DNA of 44,266 bases from Longimicrobium sp. (GCA_036389795.1 DASVWD010000118.1:1-44266), one strand, 5' to 3'. Shown: positions 33,823 through 42,935, counted from the stretch's first letter. The notes: generated by a model not told the origin, from the sequence alone. Numbers and translations are program-made.

Positions 33823-34641
33823 TCAGCCCTGCGGCCGCTTGAGCCAGAACACCACGGCGCCGCAGAGGTCGCCGTCGCGGGCCCTGCGCGGCGCGAGCCT
33901 CCGGGCGTGCACGTCCAGCGGCTCCATGAGGGGGACGAACCGCATCGGGATCTCGCGGCCGTCGTAGACCTCCACGGCCTCCACGTCCTCGGCGCGGATG
34001 TCGTTCAGCACCTCCTCCGTGCGGGGGAGCCCGTCCACCCAGATCGACACCCGGCAGCGGCCGCCCATGCGGCGCTGCAGGAGCACGTAGCTGTTGGCGC
34101 CCGCCGGGCGGTAGAAGATCCCCCGCAGCCCCTGCAGCGCGTCGATCGTGCGCGCCCCCGAGCGGGCCGCGAACTGCTCGCCGGTGAGGAAGACGCCGGT
34201 GCCCACCCGCTGCCGGTCATAGAAGCCCGCGTTGGTCAGGTAGCGCCGCTGCACCGCGGCGGTGGCCTCCAGCGGCTCCAGCGCGATCGCGCTGTCGCCC
34301 CGCGCCGCGGCGGTCAGCGGCCCCGCCTCCGTGCGCAGGTCGATCTGCACCGTTCCGCGCTCGCGGAGGAGCACCGTCCCCTCGGCCAGCCGCACGCCCT
34401 GCCGCTCGGCGCGCACCCGGTAGAGCCCGGCGCCCGCCGCCCGCAGGCGGAAGCGCCCGTCCGCGCGGGTCTCCATCGACGCGGCCACCCGCCCCGCCGA
34501 GTCCAGCAGCGCCACCGTGGCGCGGGAGACCGGCTCCGCGCTGCGCCCGTCCAGCAGCAGCCCGTCCACCACCTGCGCGGACGCGGCCGCCGGCGCGAGC
34601 AGCGCCGCGGCGGCCAGGGAGAGGCGAAGCTGTTTGCGCAT
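33823..34641 (-). CDS. Plug-like secreted protein, array member 4
   Basis: A 272-residue exported protein: signal peptide (LSLAAAALLAPAAASAQ), sandwich with LLDGRSAEPVSRATVALLDS, hinge NAGFYDRQRVGTGVFLTGEQ, then GGRCRVSIWVDG, DVEAVEVYDGREIPMRFVPL and LCGAVVFWLK. A 20-residue basic insertion (LDVHARRLAPRRARDGD) precedes the last Cys. It pairs best with member 5 (both share IDAL-GLRGIFYR). The ATG at 34641 is chosen because the signal peptide starts there; the frame is open further upstream into the next gene. Confidence 0.82.
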   Translation of the reverse strand: MRKQLRLSLAAAALLAPAAASAQVVDGLLLDGRSAEPVSRATVALLDSAGRVAASMETRADGRFRLRAAGAGLYRVRAERQGVRLAEGTVLLRERGTVQIDLRTEAGPLTAAARGDSAIALEPLEATAAVQRRYLTNAGFYDRQRVGTGVFLTGEQFAARSGARTIDALQGLRGIFYRPAGANSYVLLQRRMGGRCRVSIWVDGLPRTEEVLNDIRAEDVEAVEVYDGREIPMRFVPLMEPLDVHARRLAPRRARDGDLCGAVVFWLKRPQG

Positions 34642-34721
34642 TTCGATCCGAGGGAGAAAAATCTGCGGCTTCATCCGCGGGCCGGACGACCACCACGCCG
34701 GATTCGGCGGCAGCGCCGGCG

Positions 34722-35510
34722 TCAGCGCTTCGGCGCCCTGAGCCAGAGGACGACGGCGCCGCACGTCGAGCCGCTGCTGGCGCGCGCGAGCGGGACGAAG
34801 CGCGGCGGCACCTCGCTGCCGTTGTAGACCTCCACGGCCTCCACGTCCTCGGCCTCGAGGTCGTCGAGCACCTCGGGGTCGCGCTGCAGCCCGTCGATCC
34901 AGAGCGACACCCGGCAGCGGCCGCCGAAGCGGTGCTGGTAGATGACGTAGCTGCTGCCGTGCACGGCGTTGGCGGGCTCGTGCCGGTAGAAGATCCCGCG
35001 CAGGCCGCCCAGCGCGTCGATCACGCGCGCGCCGCCGCGGGCCGCGAACTGCTCGCCGGTGAGGAAGACGCCGCTGTTGAAGCGCTGCCGGTCGTAGAAG
35101 CCCGCGTTCACCAGGCGCCGCCGCTGCACCGCCGCGGTGGCCTCCAGCGGCTCCAGGGCCACCGCGCTGTCGCCGCTCGCCGCCGCCGCCAACCGCCCCG
35201 CGGAGCGCAGGTCGATCTGCACCGTCCCGCGCTCGCCGAGCACCACCATCCCCTCGGCCAGCGCCGCGCCCCCGCTCTCGGCGCGCACGCGGTAGAGCCC
35301 CGCCGCGCCGCGCAGGCGGAAGCGGCCGTCCGCGCGCGTCACCTGGCTGGCCACCGTGCGCCCGGCCGAGTCCACCAGCGCCACCGTGGCGCGGGGGATC
35401 GGCGCGCCGCTGCGCCCGTCCAGCAGCACCCCGTCCACCACCTGCGCCGCGGCGCCCGCGGGGACGAGGAGCGCGGCAGCCATCAGCCAGCCGCGAAGGT
35501 GTCTCAGCAT
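34722..35510 (-). CDS. Plug-like secreted protein, array member 5
   Basis: A 262-residue exported protein: signal peptide ending PAGAAAQ, sandwich with LLDGRSGAPIPRATVALVDS, hinge NAGFYDRQRFNSGVFLTGEQ (VGTG changed to FNSG), then GGRCRVSLWIDG, DVEAVEVYNGSEVPPRFVPL and TCGAVVLWLR. Close relative of member 4, which suggests a recent duplication. Upstream lies a long heptamer repeat that separates it from member 6. Confidence 0.82.
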   Translation of the reverse strand: MLRHLRGWLMAAALLVPAGAAAQVVDGVLLDGRSGAPIPRATVALVDSAGRTVASQVTRADGRFRLRGAAGLYRVRAESGGAALAEGMVVLGERGTVQIDLRSAGRLAAAASGDSAVALEPLEATAAVQRRRLVNAGFYDRQRFNSGVFLTGEQFAARGGARVIDALGGLRGIFYRHEPANAVHGSSYVIYQHRFGGRCRVSLWIDGLQRDPEVLDDLEAEDVEAVEVYNGSEVPPRFVPLARASSGSTCGAVVLWLRAPKR

Positions 35511-35606
35511 CCAGGCTCGACTCAGAAAAGGCCGCGCATCACCGGCATCCGTCAGAAACGAATGGATCGACCCCGTCCGGACACGCTTGGACAAACCGCA
35601 GTGCGT

Positions 35607-35720
35607 TAGTGCTCAGTCCCTAGTGCTTTAGGGTTGGCACTGAGGACCTAAGGACTAAGGACTAAGGACTAAGCACTAAGCACTAAGCACTTAGCACTCA
35701 GGACCCGGCACTCAGCACTC
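35607..35720. repeat. Long heptamer tract TAAGGAC/TAAGCAC with hairpin
   Basis: From 35649 at least ten 7-nt units run in register: three TAAGGAC, three TAAGCAC, then TTAGCAC, TCAGGAC, CCGGCAC and TCAGCAC. The tract stops three bases from the stop codon of member 6 (35724). Before it, 35612-35644 folds as nested stems CTCAGT/ACTGAG and CCCTA/TAGGG. This is the longest member of the stop-codon heptamer family here. Confidence 0.85.
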
Positions 35721-35723
35721 CCC

Positions 35724-37697
35724 TCACGGAATCGGCGTCTTCAGCCACACCACCACCGCGCCGCAGACGGTGCCGTTGCCCGCGTTGCGCACCGCGTTGG
35801 GGACCGCGACGTCCTGGAGCCCGGCGGCCGGGTCCTCCCGGTTGCGCCGCTCCGGGTCGGTCATGGACTGCCCGCCCATCTCCGAGTTGGCGACGGCGAA
35901 GCGCATCGGCACCTCGTCGCCGCTGTAGACCTCCACGGCCTCCACGTCGTCGGGATCGATCCGCTCCAGCTCCTTCACCGGCCGCTGCATGCCGTCCACC
36001 CACAGGAGCGCCACGCAGCGCCGCCCGAAGCGGTACTGGTAGAACGTCCAGTCGCCCTCCCCCCACCGCTGCTGCGGGGTGGGCCGGGCGTAGATGCCGC
36101 GCAGCCCCTGCAGCATGTCGAGCACCCGCGCGCCGGGGCGTCGCTTGAACTGCTCGCCGGTCAGGAAGGCGCCCGTCCCCACCCGCTGCCGGTCGTAGAA
36201 GCCCGCGTTGTTCAGCCGCCGCTGGGTGGCCGCCGCCGTGGCCACCAGCGGGCGCAGGCGGATGGCGCTGTCCGAGGCCGCGCTGGCGGCGGCCACCTGC
36301 TGGCGCGGCCGCCCCATCGACAGCGCCACCGTCTCCACCCGGCCGCGCTTCAGCTCCACCTCGACGGGGGTGGGCACCAGGATCAGCGAGTCGGCGCGCG
36401 GGTGCGAGAAGCTGACGGCGTAGCGCCCGTCGGGGACGTTCTCCAGCCGGAACGCGCCCGCCGAGTCGGTGACGGCGATGTGCTCGGTGCCCACCAGGAA
36501 CACCGTGGCCTCCGCCAGCCCCCGCGCCCGCGTGCTGTCGTAGACCACGCCGCTCACCGCCGCCCCGCCCGCCGGCTGCTCGGCGATCACCACCTGCGAC
36601 GCCGTCCGGAGCCCCGTCACCTCCGCCCCGTCCTCCTTCACGGCCACCAGGCCGACGGCGGACTGCGAGCGCAGGTTCTGCGCGTCGGGGGCGGCGGTGC
36701 CCATCACCGGCATGCGGATGTGGAAGCGGCGGACGAACCACACCCCGTCGGGCTGGCGGTCGAACTCCAGCCGGCCGCCCCAGGCGTGGCGCACCACTTC
36801 GCCGCGCGCCCCCCACCGGGTGCGGTCGACGTCCTGCTGCGGCACCTGCACGCGCGTGTACTCGAAGTCGAGCGACTTCAGCTCCGCCGTCTTCTCGTCC
36901 AGCCACAGCACGCCCTGGATGTCCGGCAGCCGGCGCCCGCGCACCGGCTCGAACGCCAGCCCCAGCAGCCCCGGCTTCTCCGCGTCGCGGTGCAGGCGGA
37001 AGCAGTGCCCGTCCAGGAACGGCTCCGAGAGCAGCACCTCGGCGTCGGGCGCGTAGTAGACCATCTCGCGCCCGTCGCGCTGCACGTACCCCTGCTCGGC
37101 CAGCCGGTCGGCCGGGAGCGAGCGGAAGGGGGTCACCTGCTGCATCCGGGCCGTGCGGGCCTGCTCGCGCTTGACGGTGAGCGAGGCGGCGTCCATCTCG
37201 CGGCTGTAGGTGCGCACGGTGAAGACGCGCGGCTCGTAGCGGCGCGTCCACTCGGCCGCCGTGAGCGCCTTGCGCGCCTCCTCCCACACCGTGGCCACCC
37301 GCGCCTCCGCGTCGGGGCGCACGCTGCACGCGCGCTCGCCCGCCTGCGCCACGATCCCCTCCAGCTGCACCACCTCGCCCTTCGCCAGCAGCTCGAACGG
37401 CTTCGTCTCCCCCAGCCCCAGCTCGATCGGGGTGGACACGGTGGCCACGCGCCCCACCCGCTCGGCGCGCACCCGGTACGTCCCCTGTTCCTGCGCCCGC
37501 AGCGTGAACTTCCCGTCGGGACGGGTCTGCGTGGTGGCGACCGGCTTCCCCGCGCTGTCCAGGAGCGACACCATGGCGCGGGAGACGGGGGCGCGGGTCG
37601 ACTCTTCCAGCAGCACCCCGTCCACGGTCTGCGCCGCGAGCGGGCGGCCGCAGCAGAGCGCCGCGGCGGCGAGGAGAAAGGTTCTTGCGTGGCGCAC
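35724..37697 (-). CDS. Large plug-like secreted protein, array member 6
   Basis: A 657-residue exported protein. After the signal peptide (GRPLAAQ) comes a sandwich domain (LLEESTRAPVSRAMVSLLDS), then a middle domain of about 230 residues opening with ACSVRPDAEARVATVWEEAR and containing SEPFLDGHCFRL and GVLWLDEKTAELKSLDFEYT, then a second sandwich (VSGVVYDSTRARGLAEATVF) and the plug-like end with NAGFYDRQRVGTGAFLTGEQ, GRRCVALLWVDG, DVEAVEVYSGDEVPMRF and VCGAVVVWLK. Before the last Cys is a 40-residue insertion. The start is GTG at 37697 with GAGG nine bases upstream. The middle domain is shared only with member 7 and is not recognised. Confidence 0.82.
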   Translation of the reverse strand: MRHARTFLLAAAALCCGRPLAAQTVDGVLLEESTRAPVSRAMVSLLDSAGKPVATTQTRPDGKFTLRAQEQGTYRVRAERVGRVATVSTPIELGLGETKPFELLAKGEVVQLEGIVAQAGERACSVRPDAEARVATVWEEARKALTAAEWTRRYEPRVFTVRTYSREMDAASLTVKREQARTARMQQVTPFRSLPADRLAEQGYVQRDGREMVYYAPDAEVLLSEPFLDGHCFRLHRDAEKPGLLGLAFEPVRGRRLPDIQGVLWLDEKTAELKSLDFEYTRVQVPQQDVDRTRWGARGEVVRHAWGGRLEFDRQPDGVWFVRRFHIRMPVMGTAAPDAQNLRSQSAVGLVAVKEDGAEVTGLRTASQVVIAEQPAGGAAVSGVVYDSTRARGLAEATVFLVGTEHIAVTDSAGAFRLENVPDGRYAVSFSHPRADSLILVPTPVEVELKRGRVETVALSMGRPRQQVAAASAASDSAIRLRPLVATAAATQRRLNNAGFYDRQRVGTGAFLTGEQFKRRPGARVLDMLQGLRGIYARPTPQQRWGEGDWTFYQYRFGRRCVALLWVDGMQRPVKELERIDPDDVEAVEVYSGDEVPMRFAVANSEMGGQSMTDPERRNREDPAAGLQDVAVPNAVRNAGNGTVCGAVVVWLKTPIP

Positions 37698-37848
37698 GAT
37701 CTTGCCTCGGTGAGGGAGAGGGGACGAAAGCACCTGCGTGGCATCGGGATAGGGACCGCGTGGGACGACAAACGTGCGTGTGGCGGCGTCTCGCGTCAAC
37801 CGCGAGCCGTCACCCCGAACGTCGTCCACGAACCGCAACTGCTTTCGT

Positions 37849-37928
37849 CTCACGCAGAGCCGGCAGAGTCAGCAGAACACATCACCCGACGCGGTTCCCT
37901 CCCGTTGACTCCGCTGACTCCGCGTGAG
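37849..37928. repeat. Inverted repeat, CGCAGAG family, copy 5
   Basis: Imperfect palindrome with a long central loop, from CTCACGCAGAGCCGGCAGAG to CTCCGCTGACTCCGCGTGAG. It lies 15 nt behind the stop codon of the gene remnant at 37944, the same distance as in intact genes. Confidence 0.75.
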
Positions 37929-37943
37929 TCCAGGCCGTTCGGG

Positions 37944-38041
37944 TCAGCTTGCCGGCTGCTTCAGCCAGACCACCACGCCGCCGCAGGGCCGGCCGTCGGC
38001 GCCGGCTCCCCGAGCCGGGGCGCGAGCCGCGCGGGCGCGTG
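37944..38041 (-). pseudogene. Coding tail of a lost plug-like paralogue
   Basis: Directly behind the stop codon of member 7, in another frame, the minus strand encodes RPCGGVVVWLKQPAS followed by TGA. This is the typical end of the array proteins (CGAVVxWLKxPA). Upstream of it the frame runs into member 7 and has no further similarity. It is followed by a hairpin repeat at the normal distance. Most likely the body of an eighth paralogue was removed or replaced by recombination and only the last 15-30 codons and the 3' element stayed. Confidence 0.72.
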
Positions 38042-39871
38042 TCACGGCTGGTTCGACGGCTTGGTCCAGATCACCAGCGCGCCGCAGTTCCAGTCGTCGC
38101 TGTAGTAGGGGTTGAAGCGTCCCGGGATCTCGTAGCCGCGGTAGAGCTCCACCGCCTCCACCTCGTCCACGGTGAGCCGGTTGAGGATCTGGTTGGACTC
38201 CTGCCGCCCGTCCACGAAGAGCGCGTAGTAGCAGCGCGTCCCGCGGTACGGCCGGTAGAGGGAGAACGCCTCGGAGGTGTGGGGCTCCACGTAGATGCCG
38301 CCCATCGCCATGATGCGGTCGAGCAGGCGCGCCCCTGGGAGCCTGGCGAACTCCTCGTGGGTGAGGTGCTTCCCGAAGCCGAGCCGGCGGCGGTCGTAGA
38401 AGCCGTACCGCTCCAGGCGCGGCCGCACCGGCTCGCCCACCGCCTCCACCGCGCGGAGCGCGATGGCGCCCCCCGGCTCGGCCGCCGCCGCCACCGGCCG
38501 GGGCGGCCGGCCCAGCGCCAGGTGCACCGTCTCCGCGCCCCGCGGCGTCACCTCCACCGGCAGCGAGGGCGCGGCCGTCGCCAGCTCCGCCGTGCGCGGG
38601 TGCTCGAAGGTGAGCACGTAGCGCCCCTCCGGCACCCCGGCGATCGTGAAGGCGCCCGCCGAGTCGGCGCGCGCTTCGTGCGCCGTCCCCGCCAGGAACA
38701 CCCGCGCCCCCACGAGCGGCGCGGCGCGCGTGCTGTCCCACACCACCCCCGCCACCACCGCGCCCGGTTCCGCCGCGAGGCCCGCCGGCGCCCCGTCGTC
38801 CGCCACCTCCACCACCTCGGCGCCGTCCTCCTTCACCGCCACCAGCCCCAGCTGCCTCCGGTGGTTCAGCAGGTTGCCGCCGTCGGGGCGCTCGTTCCCC
38901 ACCATCGGCATGAAGATGCGCCAGCGCCGCACGTACCAGGCGCCGTCGGGGAGCCGCGCGAACTCGATCCGCCCGCCCCACTCCACGCTCTGGCTCCGCG
39001 GGCCGATCCCCGTGTAGGCGTAGTCCACGTGCCGCAGCTCGGCGGAGCCCGCGTCCAGCCACAGCACCCCCTGCACGTCGGGGAGCCTGCGGCCGCGCAC
39101 CGGCTCGAACGCCAGCCCCAGCAGCTCGCCCCGGCGCTCCAGGCGGAAGCAGTGCGAGTCCAGGAACGCCTCCGAGAGCAGCACCTCCGCGTCGGGCGCG
39201 TAGAACACGTTCTCGGCGCCGTCGCGCCGCACGTAGCCGCCGTCGGCCAGCCGCTCGGCCGCCACGCTGCGGAACGGCGAGACCTGGCGCACCCGCGCGG
39301 GGCGCACGCTCTCGCGCAGCACGGTGAGCGAGGCCGGGTCCAGCTCGCGGCTGAACGCGCGCACCGTGAACACGCGCGGCTCGTTGCGGCGCGACCACTC
39401 GGCGGCCGCGAGCGCCTTGCGCGCCTCCTCCCACACCGCCGCCACCCGCGCCTCGCGGTCGGGGCGCACGCTGCACGCGCGCTCGCCCGCCTCCACCACC
39501 AGCGCGTCCAGCCGCACCGGCGCCTCGCGCGCCAGCAGCTCGAGCGCCACCGTCCGCCCCGCCTCCAGCGCGACCTCGTCCGAGACGGTGGCCGCCCTCC
39601 CCACCCGCTCCGCGCGCAGCCGGTACGTCCCCGCCGCCGGCGCGGTGAGCGTGAAGCGGCCGTCGGCGAGCGTCTGCGTCCCCGCCACCACGCGCCCCCC
39701 GGCGTCCAGGAGCGACACCATCGCCCGCGCCACCGGGGCGCGGCTCCCCTCCTCGCGCACCGTCCCCTCCACCGTCTGCGCCGCGGCGGGCGCGGCGAGG
39801 AGGAGGGCGCAGCAGGCGGCGGCGGAGCGGACGGCGGCGGTCGGGAGGCGCGGGGACGGGGCGTGGCGCAT
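38042..39871 (-). CDS. Large plug-like secreted protein, array member 7
   Basis: A 609-residue exported protein with the same domain order as member 6: signal peptide (APAAAQ), sandwich, a middle domain starting ACSVRPDREARVAAVWEEAR with SEAFLDSHCFRLE and GVLWLDAGSAELRHVDYAYT, second sandwich (VAGVVWDSTRAAPLVGARVF), and a diverged plug-like end: YGFYDRRRLGFGKHLTHEEF, GTRCYYALFVDG, EVEAVELYRGYEIPGRF and NCGALVIWTK. The final motif is closer to true TonB-receptor plugs than in the other members. GAGGTG lies eight bases before the ATG at 39871. It is the first gene of the array. Confidence 0.83.
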   Translation of the reverse strand: MRHAPSPRLPTAAVRSAAACCALLLAAPAAAQTVEGTVREEGSRAPVARAMVSLLDAGGRVVAGTQTLADGRFTLTAPAAGTYRLRAERVGRAATVSDEVALEAGRTVALELLAREAPVRLDALVVEAGERACSVRPDREARVAAVWEEARKALAAAEWSRRNEPRVFTVRAFSRELDPASLTVLRESVRPARVRQVSPFRSVAAERLADGGYVRRDGAENVFYAPDAEVLLSEAFLDSHCFRLERRGELLGLAFEPVRGRRLPDVQGVLWLDAGSAELRHVDYAYTGIGPRSQSVEWGGRIEFARLPDGAWYVRRWRIFMPMVGNERPDGGNLLNHRRQLGLVAVKEDGAEVVEVADDGAPAGLAAEPGAVVAGVVWDSTRAAPLVGARVFLAGTAHEARADSAGAFTIAGVPEGRYVLTFEHPRTAELATAAPSLPVEVTPRGAETVHLALGRPPRPVAAAAEPGGAIALRAVEAVGEPVRPRLERYGFYDRRRLGFGKHLTHEEFARLPGARLLDRIMAMGGIYVEPHTSEAFSLYRPYRGTRCYYALFVDGRQESNQILNRLTVDEVEAVELYRGYEIPGRFNPYYSDDWNCGALVIWTKPSNQP

Positions 39872-40108
39872 CGGCGGCACCTCGCGGGCGTGGGAGACGG
39901 GCGTCCCGGGAGTGGACGGAGGGAGGGCGCACCGCGTTGAACGTCTCCTGCAAACGAGTTGTGACGCGCCGGACGCCCTCCGCGCGGGATGGGCCAAGCC
40001 GCGCGTCCAACCCCGTCCCCGTTGCCGGCGTCCAAGAGTCCGCCGCGCACGCGCGGGCGCCGGACGCGGGTCCGGGGGCGGGCGGGGAGGCCGGCGGGGC
40101 GGAAACGG

Positions 40109-40137
40109 TTGCCGCCACGCCGATCCAGTGCTAAAAT
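40109..40137 (+). promoter_or_regulatory. Predicted promoter of the DUF5916 gene
   Basis: TTGCCG (40109-40114) and TAAAAT (40132-40137) are separated by 17 bp, the best sigma70-like match in the window. The transcript would start near 40144, giving a leader of about 67 nt. The rest of the gap 39872-40210 shows nothing else clear. Confidence 0.6.
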
Positions 40138-40210
40138 GGCAGCACTCTTACGCTTCGCTCACCCGCGTCCCGCTTCCCGCGCCACCCTTCCCCGAAGGCG
40201 AGAGCGACCG

Positions 40211-42925
40211 ATGTCTTCCACCGCGAAGCCCCGCCCGACCCTCCTCGCCGCGCTGGCCCTGCTCGCGTGCGGCGCGCTCGCCCCGGGGGCGGCCGCGGGG
40301 CAGGCGCACTCCGCCGGCCAGACCCCGCGCGTGCAGGCGGTGCCCCGCACCGGCGAGATCGAGCTGGACGGGAAGCTCGACGAGCCCGTGTGGCAGAGCG
40401 CCCCGCCGGCCACCGACTTCACGCAGCAGGACCCCAACGAGGGGAAGCCCGCCACCCAGCGCACCGAGATCCGCTTCGTCTACGACGACGAGGCGCTCTA
40501 CATCGGCGCCCGCATGTTCGATTCGCTGGGCGCGGCCGGCGTGCGCACCCGCCTGGCCCGGCGCGACCAGGACGTCGAGAGCGACAACGTGATGTTCGTC
40601 TTCGACACCTACCACGACCACACCGGGCGCACCATCATCCAGATCAACCCCTCGGGGGTGAAGTACGACGCCGGCCAGGCCTCGCCCTACGCCGACCCCT
40701 CGTGGGACCCGGTGTGGGCCGCCGACACCGGGGTCGACTCGCTGGGGTGGACGGCCGAGCTGCGCATCCCGCTCTCGCAGCTGCGCTTCCCGCGCGACTC
40801 GCTGCAGACCTGGGGGATGCAGATCTGGCGCTACGTCGAGCGGCTGAACGAGGTCTCGATGTGGTCGTTCTGGGGGAAGAACGAGTCGGGCGGTCCCGCG
40901 CGCTTCGGGCACCTGGAGGCGCTCCGGCTGCACGGCGGCGGCGGGCGGCGGGTGGAGCTCCTCCCCTACGTGGTGGCGCGCCGCTCGTACGAAGACCCCA
41001 GCGAGCCCGGCTCGCCCTTCGAGGACCGCGGCGAGAGCAGCATGCGCGTGGGCGCCGACGTCAAGGCGCTGCTCACCTCCACCTTGACGCTCGATGCCAC
41101 CATCAACCCCGACTTCGGGCAGGTGGAGGTGGACCCCGCGGTGGTGAACCTCTCCGACGTGGAGACCTTCTTCGAGGAGAAGCGCCCGTTCTTCGTGGAG
41201 GGGAGCGGCATCTTCGGCTTCGGCGACTTCAGCTGCTTCTTCTGCAGCAACGTCTCGTCGATGTCGCTCTTCTACTCGCGGCGCATCGGGCGGCGGCCGC
41301 AGGGGTTCGTGCGGCAGCCGGCCGCCTTCACCGATCTCCCCGACGCCAGCACCATCCTGGCCGCCGCCAAGATCACCGGCCGCACCGCCGGGGGGCTGCA
41401 GGTGGGGCTCCTGGACGCCTTCACCCGCCGCGCCGAGGCGCTCGCCATCTCGCCCGAGGGCGACCGCTTCAGCGAGGAGGTGGAGCCGGCCAGCAACTAC
41501 TTCGTGGGGCGCGTCAAGAAGAACTACCGCAACGGCAACCTCACCCTGGGACTGCTGGGCACCTCGGTGCTGCGCTCCTTCGACTCCGACGCGCTGGGCG
41601 ACTTCCTCCCCGGCCACGCCGAGGCGGTGGGCTTCGACTGGTTCAACTCCTGGAAGAAGCAGACCTACTCGTTCTTCGGCAACCTGGCCTTCAGCAACGT
41701 GGGCGGCGACTCGCTCTCCATCCTGCGCCTGCAGCGCTCCTCCGTGCGCTACTTCCAGCGCCCCGACCGCGACCACGGCGGCAACGGGCTCTTCTCCGAC
41801 CGCTTCGACCCCGGCCTCACCTCCCTGCGCGGCTTCGGCGGCTACGCGCGCCTGGCCAAGGACGCGGGGAGCTGGCTGTGGGAGACCGCGGTCAACTTCC
41901 GCAGCCCCGGCTTCGAGGTCAACGACCTGGCGTTCCTCTCGCGCGCCGACTACGTGTGGATGAACGCCAACGTGCTGCGCCAGTGGAACACCCCCACCCG
42001 CCGCTACCGCCGCTTCCTCTTCATCGTGGGCGGCCAGCAGCAGTACAACTTCGACGGCGACCTCACCGACCGGCAGGTGCACGGCTACCTGGGCGGCCAG
42101 TTCACCAACTACTGGAACTGGAGCACCTTCGTCATCGTGCGCCCCGAGCTCAACGACGACCGGCTCACCCGCGGCGGCCCGGTGGTGCGACGGGCGTCCT
42201 CCTGGAACTACTTCGTGAACCTGAGCACCGACTCGCGCAAGAAGGTGGTGCTCTCCACCAACCCCAGCGTCGGCCGCAACGCCGAGGGCGCCACCGGCTA
42301 CAGCGCCAACCTGAGCGTGCGGGTGAAGCCGGCGCCCAACATCGAGGTGTCGGCGGGCCCGGCGTTCAGCCACAACGAGAGCCGCGCGCAGTTCGTCACC
42401 GCCTTCGCCGACCCCGCGGCCGCCGAGTGGGGCGGCCGGCGGGTGGTGTTCAGCGACCTGTCGCAGAACACCCTGTCGATGAACACGCGGCTCAACTGGA
42501 CCTTCACGCCCACGCTCACGCTGGAGCTGTTCGCGCAGCCGCTGGTGGTGGCGGGCGACTTCGACCGCTTCAAGGAGTTCGCCGCCCCGCGCGAGCTGGA
42601 CAAGGTGGTGTACGACGCCACGCAGCTCACCCCGATCACGGGCGCGGACGGGCGCGTGGTGTCGTACTCGCTCGACGCCGACCGCGACGGCGACGAGGAC
42701 CTGCGCTTCGGCAACCCCGACTTCAACTTCCGGTCCTTGCGGGGCAACGCGGTGCTGCGCTGGGAGTACCGCCCCGGCTCCACGCTCTTCCTGGTGTGGC
42801 AGCAGGAGCGCAGCGTCACCGAGCCGTTCGGCGACTTCGCGCTCGGCCGCGACGGCGAAGCCGTCTTCGACGGCCGCCCCAACAACATCTTCGTCGTGAA
42901 GATGAGCTACTGGTTCGGCCGGTAG
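40211..42925 (+). CDS. DUF5916 outer-membrane protein with CBM9-like domain
   Basis: A 904-residue exported protein. After a signal peptide (about 1-30) comes a carbohydrate-binding family 9-like domain (about 40-240; IELDGKLDEPVWQSAPPATD, and YDDEALYIGARMFDS), then the DUF5916 region, a long series of amphipathic beta strands typical of an outer-membrane barrel, opening with TINPDFGQVEVDPAVVNLSD and EEKRPFFVEGSGIF. It ends with the aromatic FVVKMSYWFGR, as expected of barrels. Length is normal for the family. The ATG at 40211 has GAGAGCG upstream. It is divergent from the plug-like array, whose members lack a barrel; physical partnership is speculative. Confidence 0.92.
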   Translation: MSSTAKPRPTLLAALALLACGALAPGAAAGQAHSAGQTPRVQAVPRTGEIELDGKLDEPVWQSAPPATDFTQQDPNEGKPATQRTEIRFVYDDEALYIGARMFDSLGAAGVRTRLARRDQDVESDNVMFVFDTYHDHTGRTIIQINPSGVKYDAGQASPYADPSWDPVWAADTGVDSLGWTAELRIPLSQLRFPRDSLQTWGMQIWRYVERLNEVSMWSFWGKNESGGPARFGHLEALRLHGGGGRRVELLPYVVARRSYEDPSEPGSPFEDRGESSMRVGADVKALLTSTLTLDATINPDFGQVEVDPAVVNLSDVETFFEEKRPFFVEGSGIFGFGDFSCFFCSNVSSMSLFYSRRIGRRPQGFVRQPAAFTDLPDASTILAAAKITGRTAGGLQVGLLDAFTRRAEALAISPEGDRFSEEVEPASNYFVGRVKKNYRNGNLTLGLLGTSVLRSFDSDALGDFLPGHAEAVGFDWFNSWKKQTYSFFGNLAFSNVGGDSLSILRLQRSSVRYFQRPDRDHGGNGLFSDRFDPGLTSLRGFGGYARLAKDAGSWLWETAVNFRSPGFEVNDLAFLSRADYVWMNANVLRQWNTPTRRYRRFLFIVGGQQQYNFDGDLTDRQVHGYLGGQFTNYWNWSTFVIVRPELNDDRLTRGGPVVRRASSWNYFVNLSTDSRKKVVLSTNPSVGRNAEGATGYSANLSVRVKPAPNIEVSAGPAFSHNESRAQFVTAFADPAAAEWGGRRVVFSDLSQNTLSMNTRLNWTFTPTLTLELFAQPLVVAGDFDRFKEFAAPRELDKVVYDATQLTPITGADGRVVSYSLDADRDGDEDLRFGNPDFNFRSLRGNAVLRWEYRPGSTLFLVWQQERSVTEPFGDFALGRDGEAVFDGRPNNIFVVKMSYWFGR

Positions 42926-42935
42926 AGACAGAGCA

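Noticed and set aside
35649-35718. CRISPR-like array
   Set aside because: Units are 7 nt, directly joined with no spacers, and no cas genes are near; it is a simple tandem repeat.
31167-39871. TonB-dependent receptors
   Set aside because: All seven proteins end right after the plug-like motif; no barrel strands follow in any frame.
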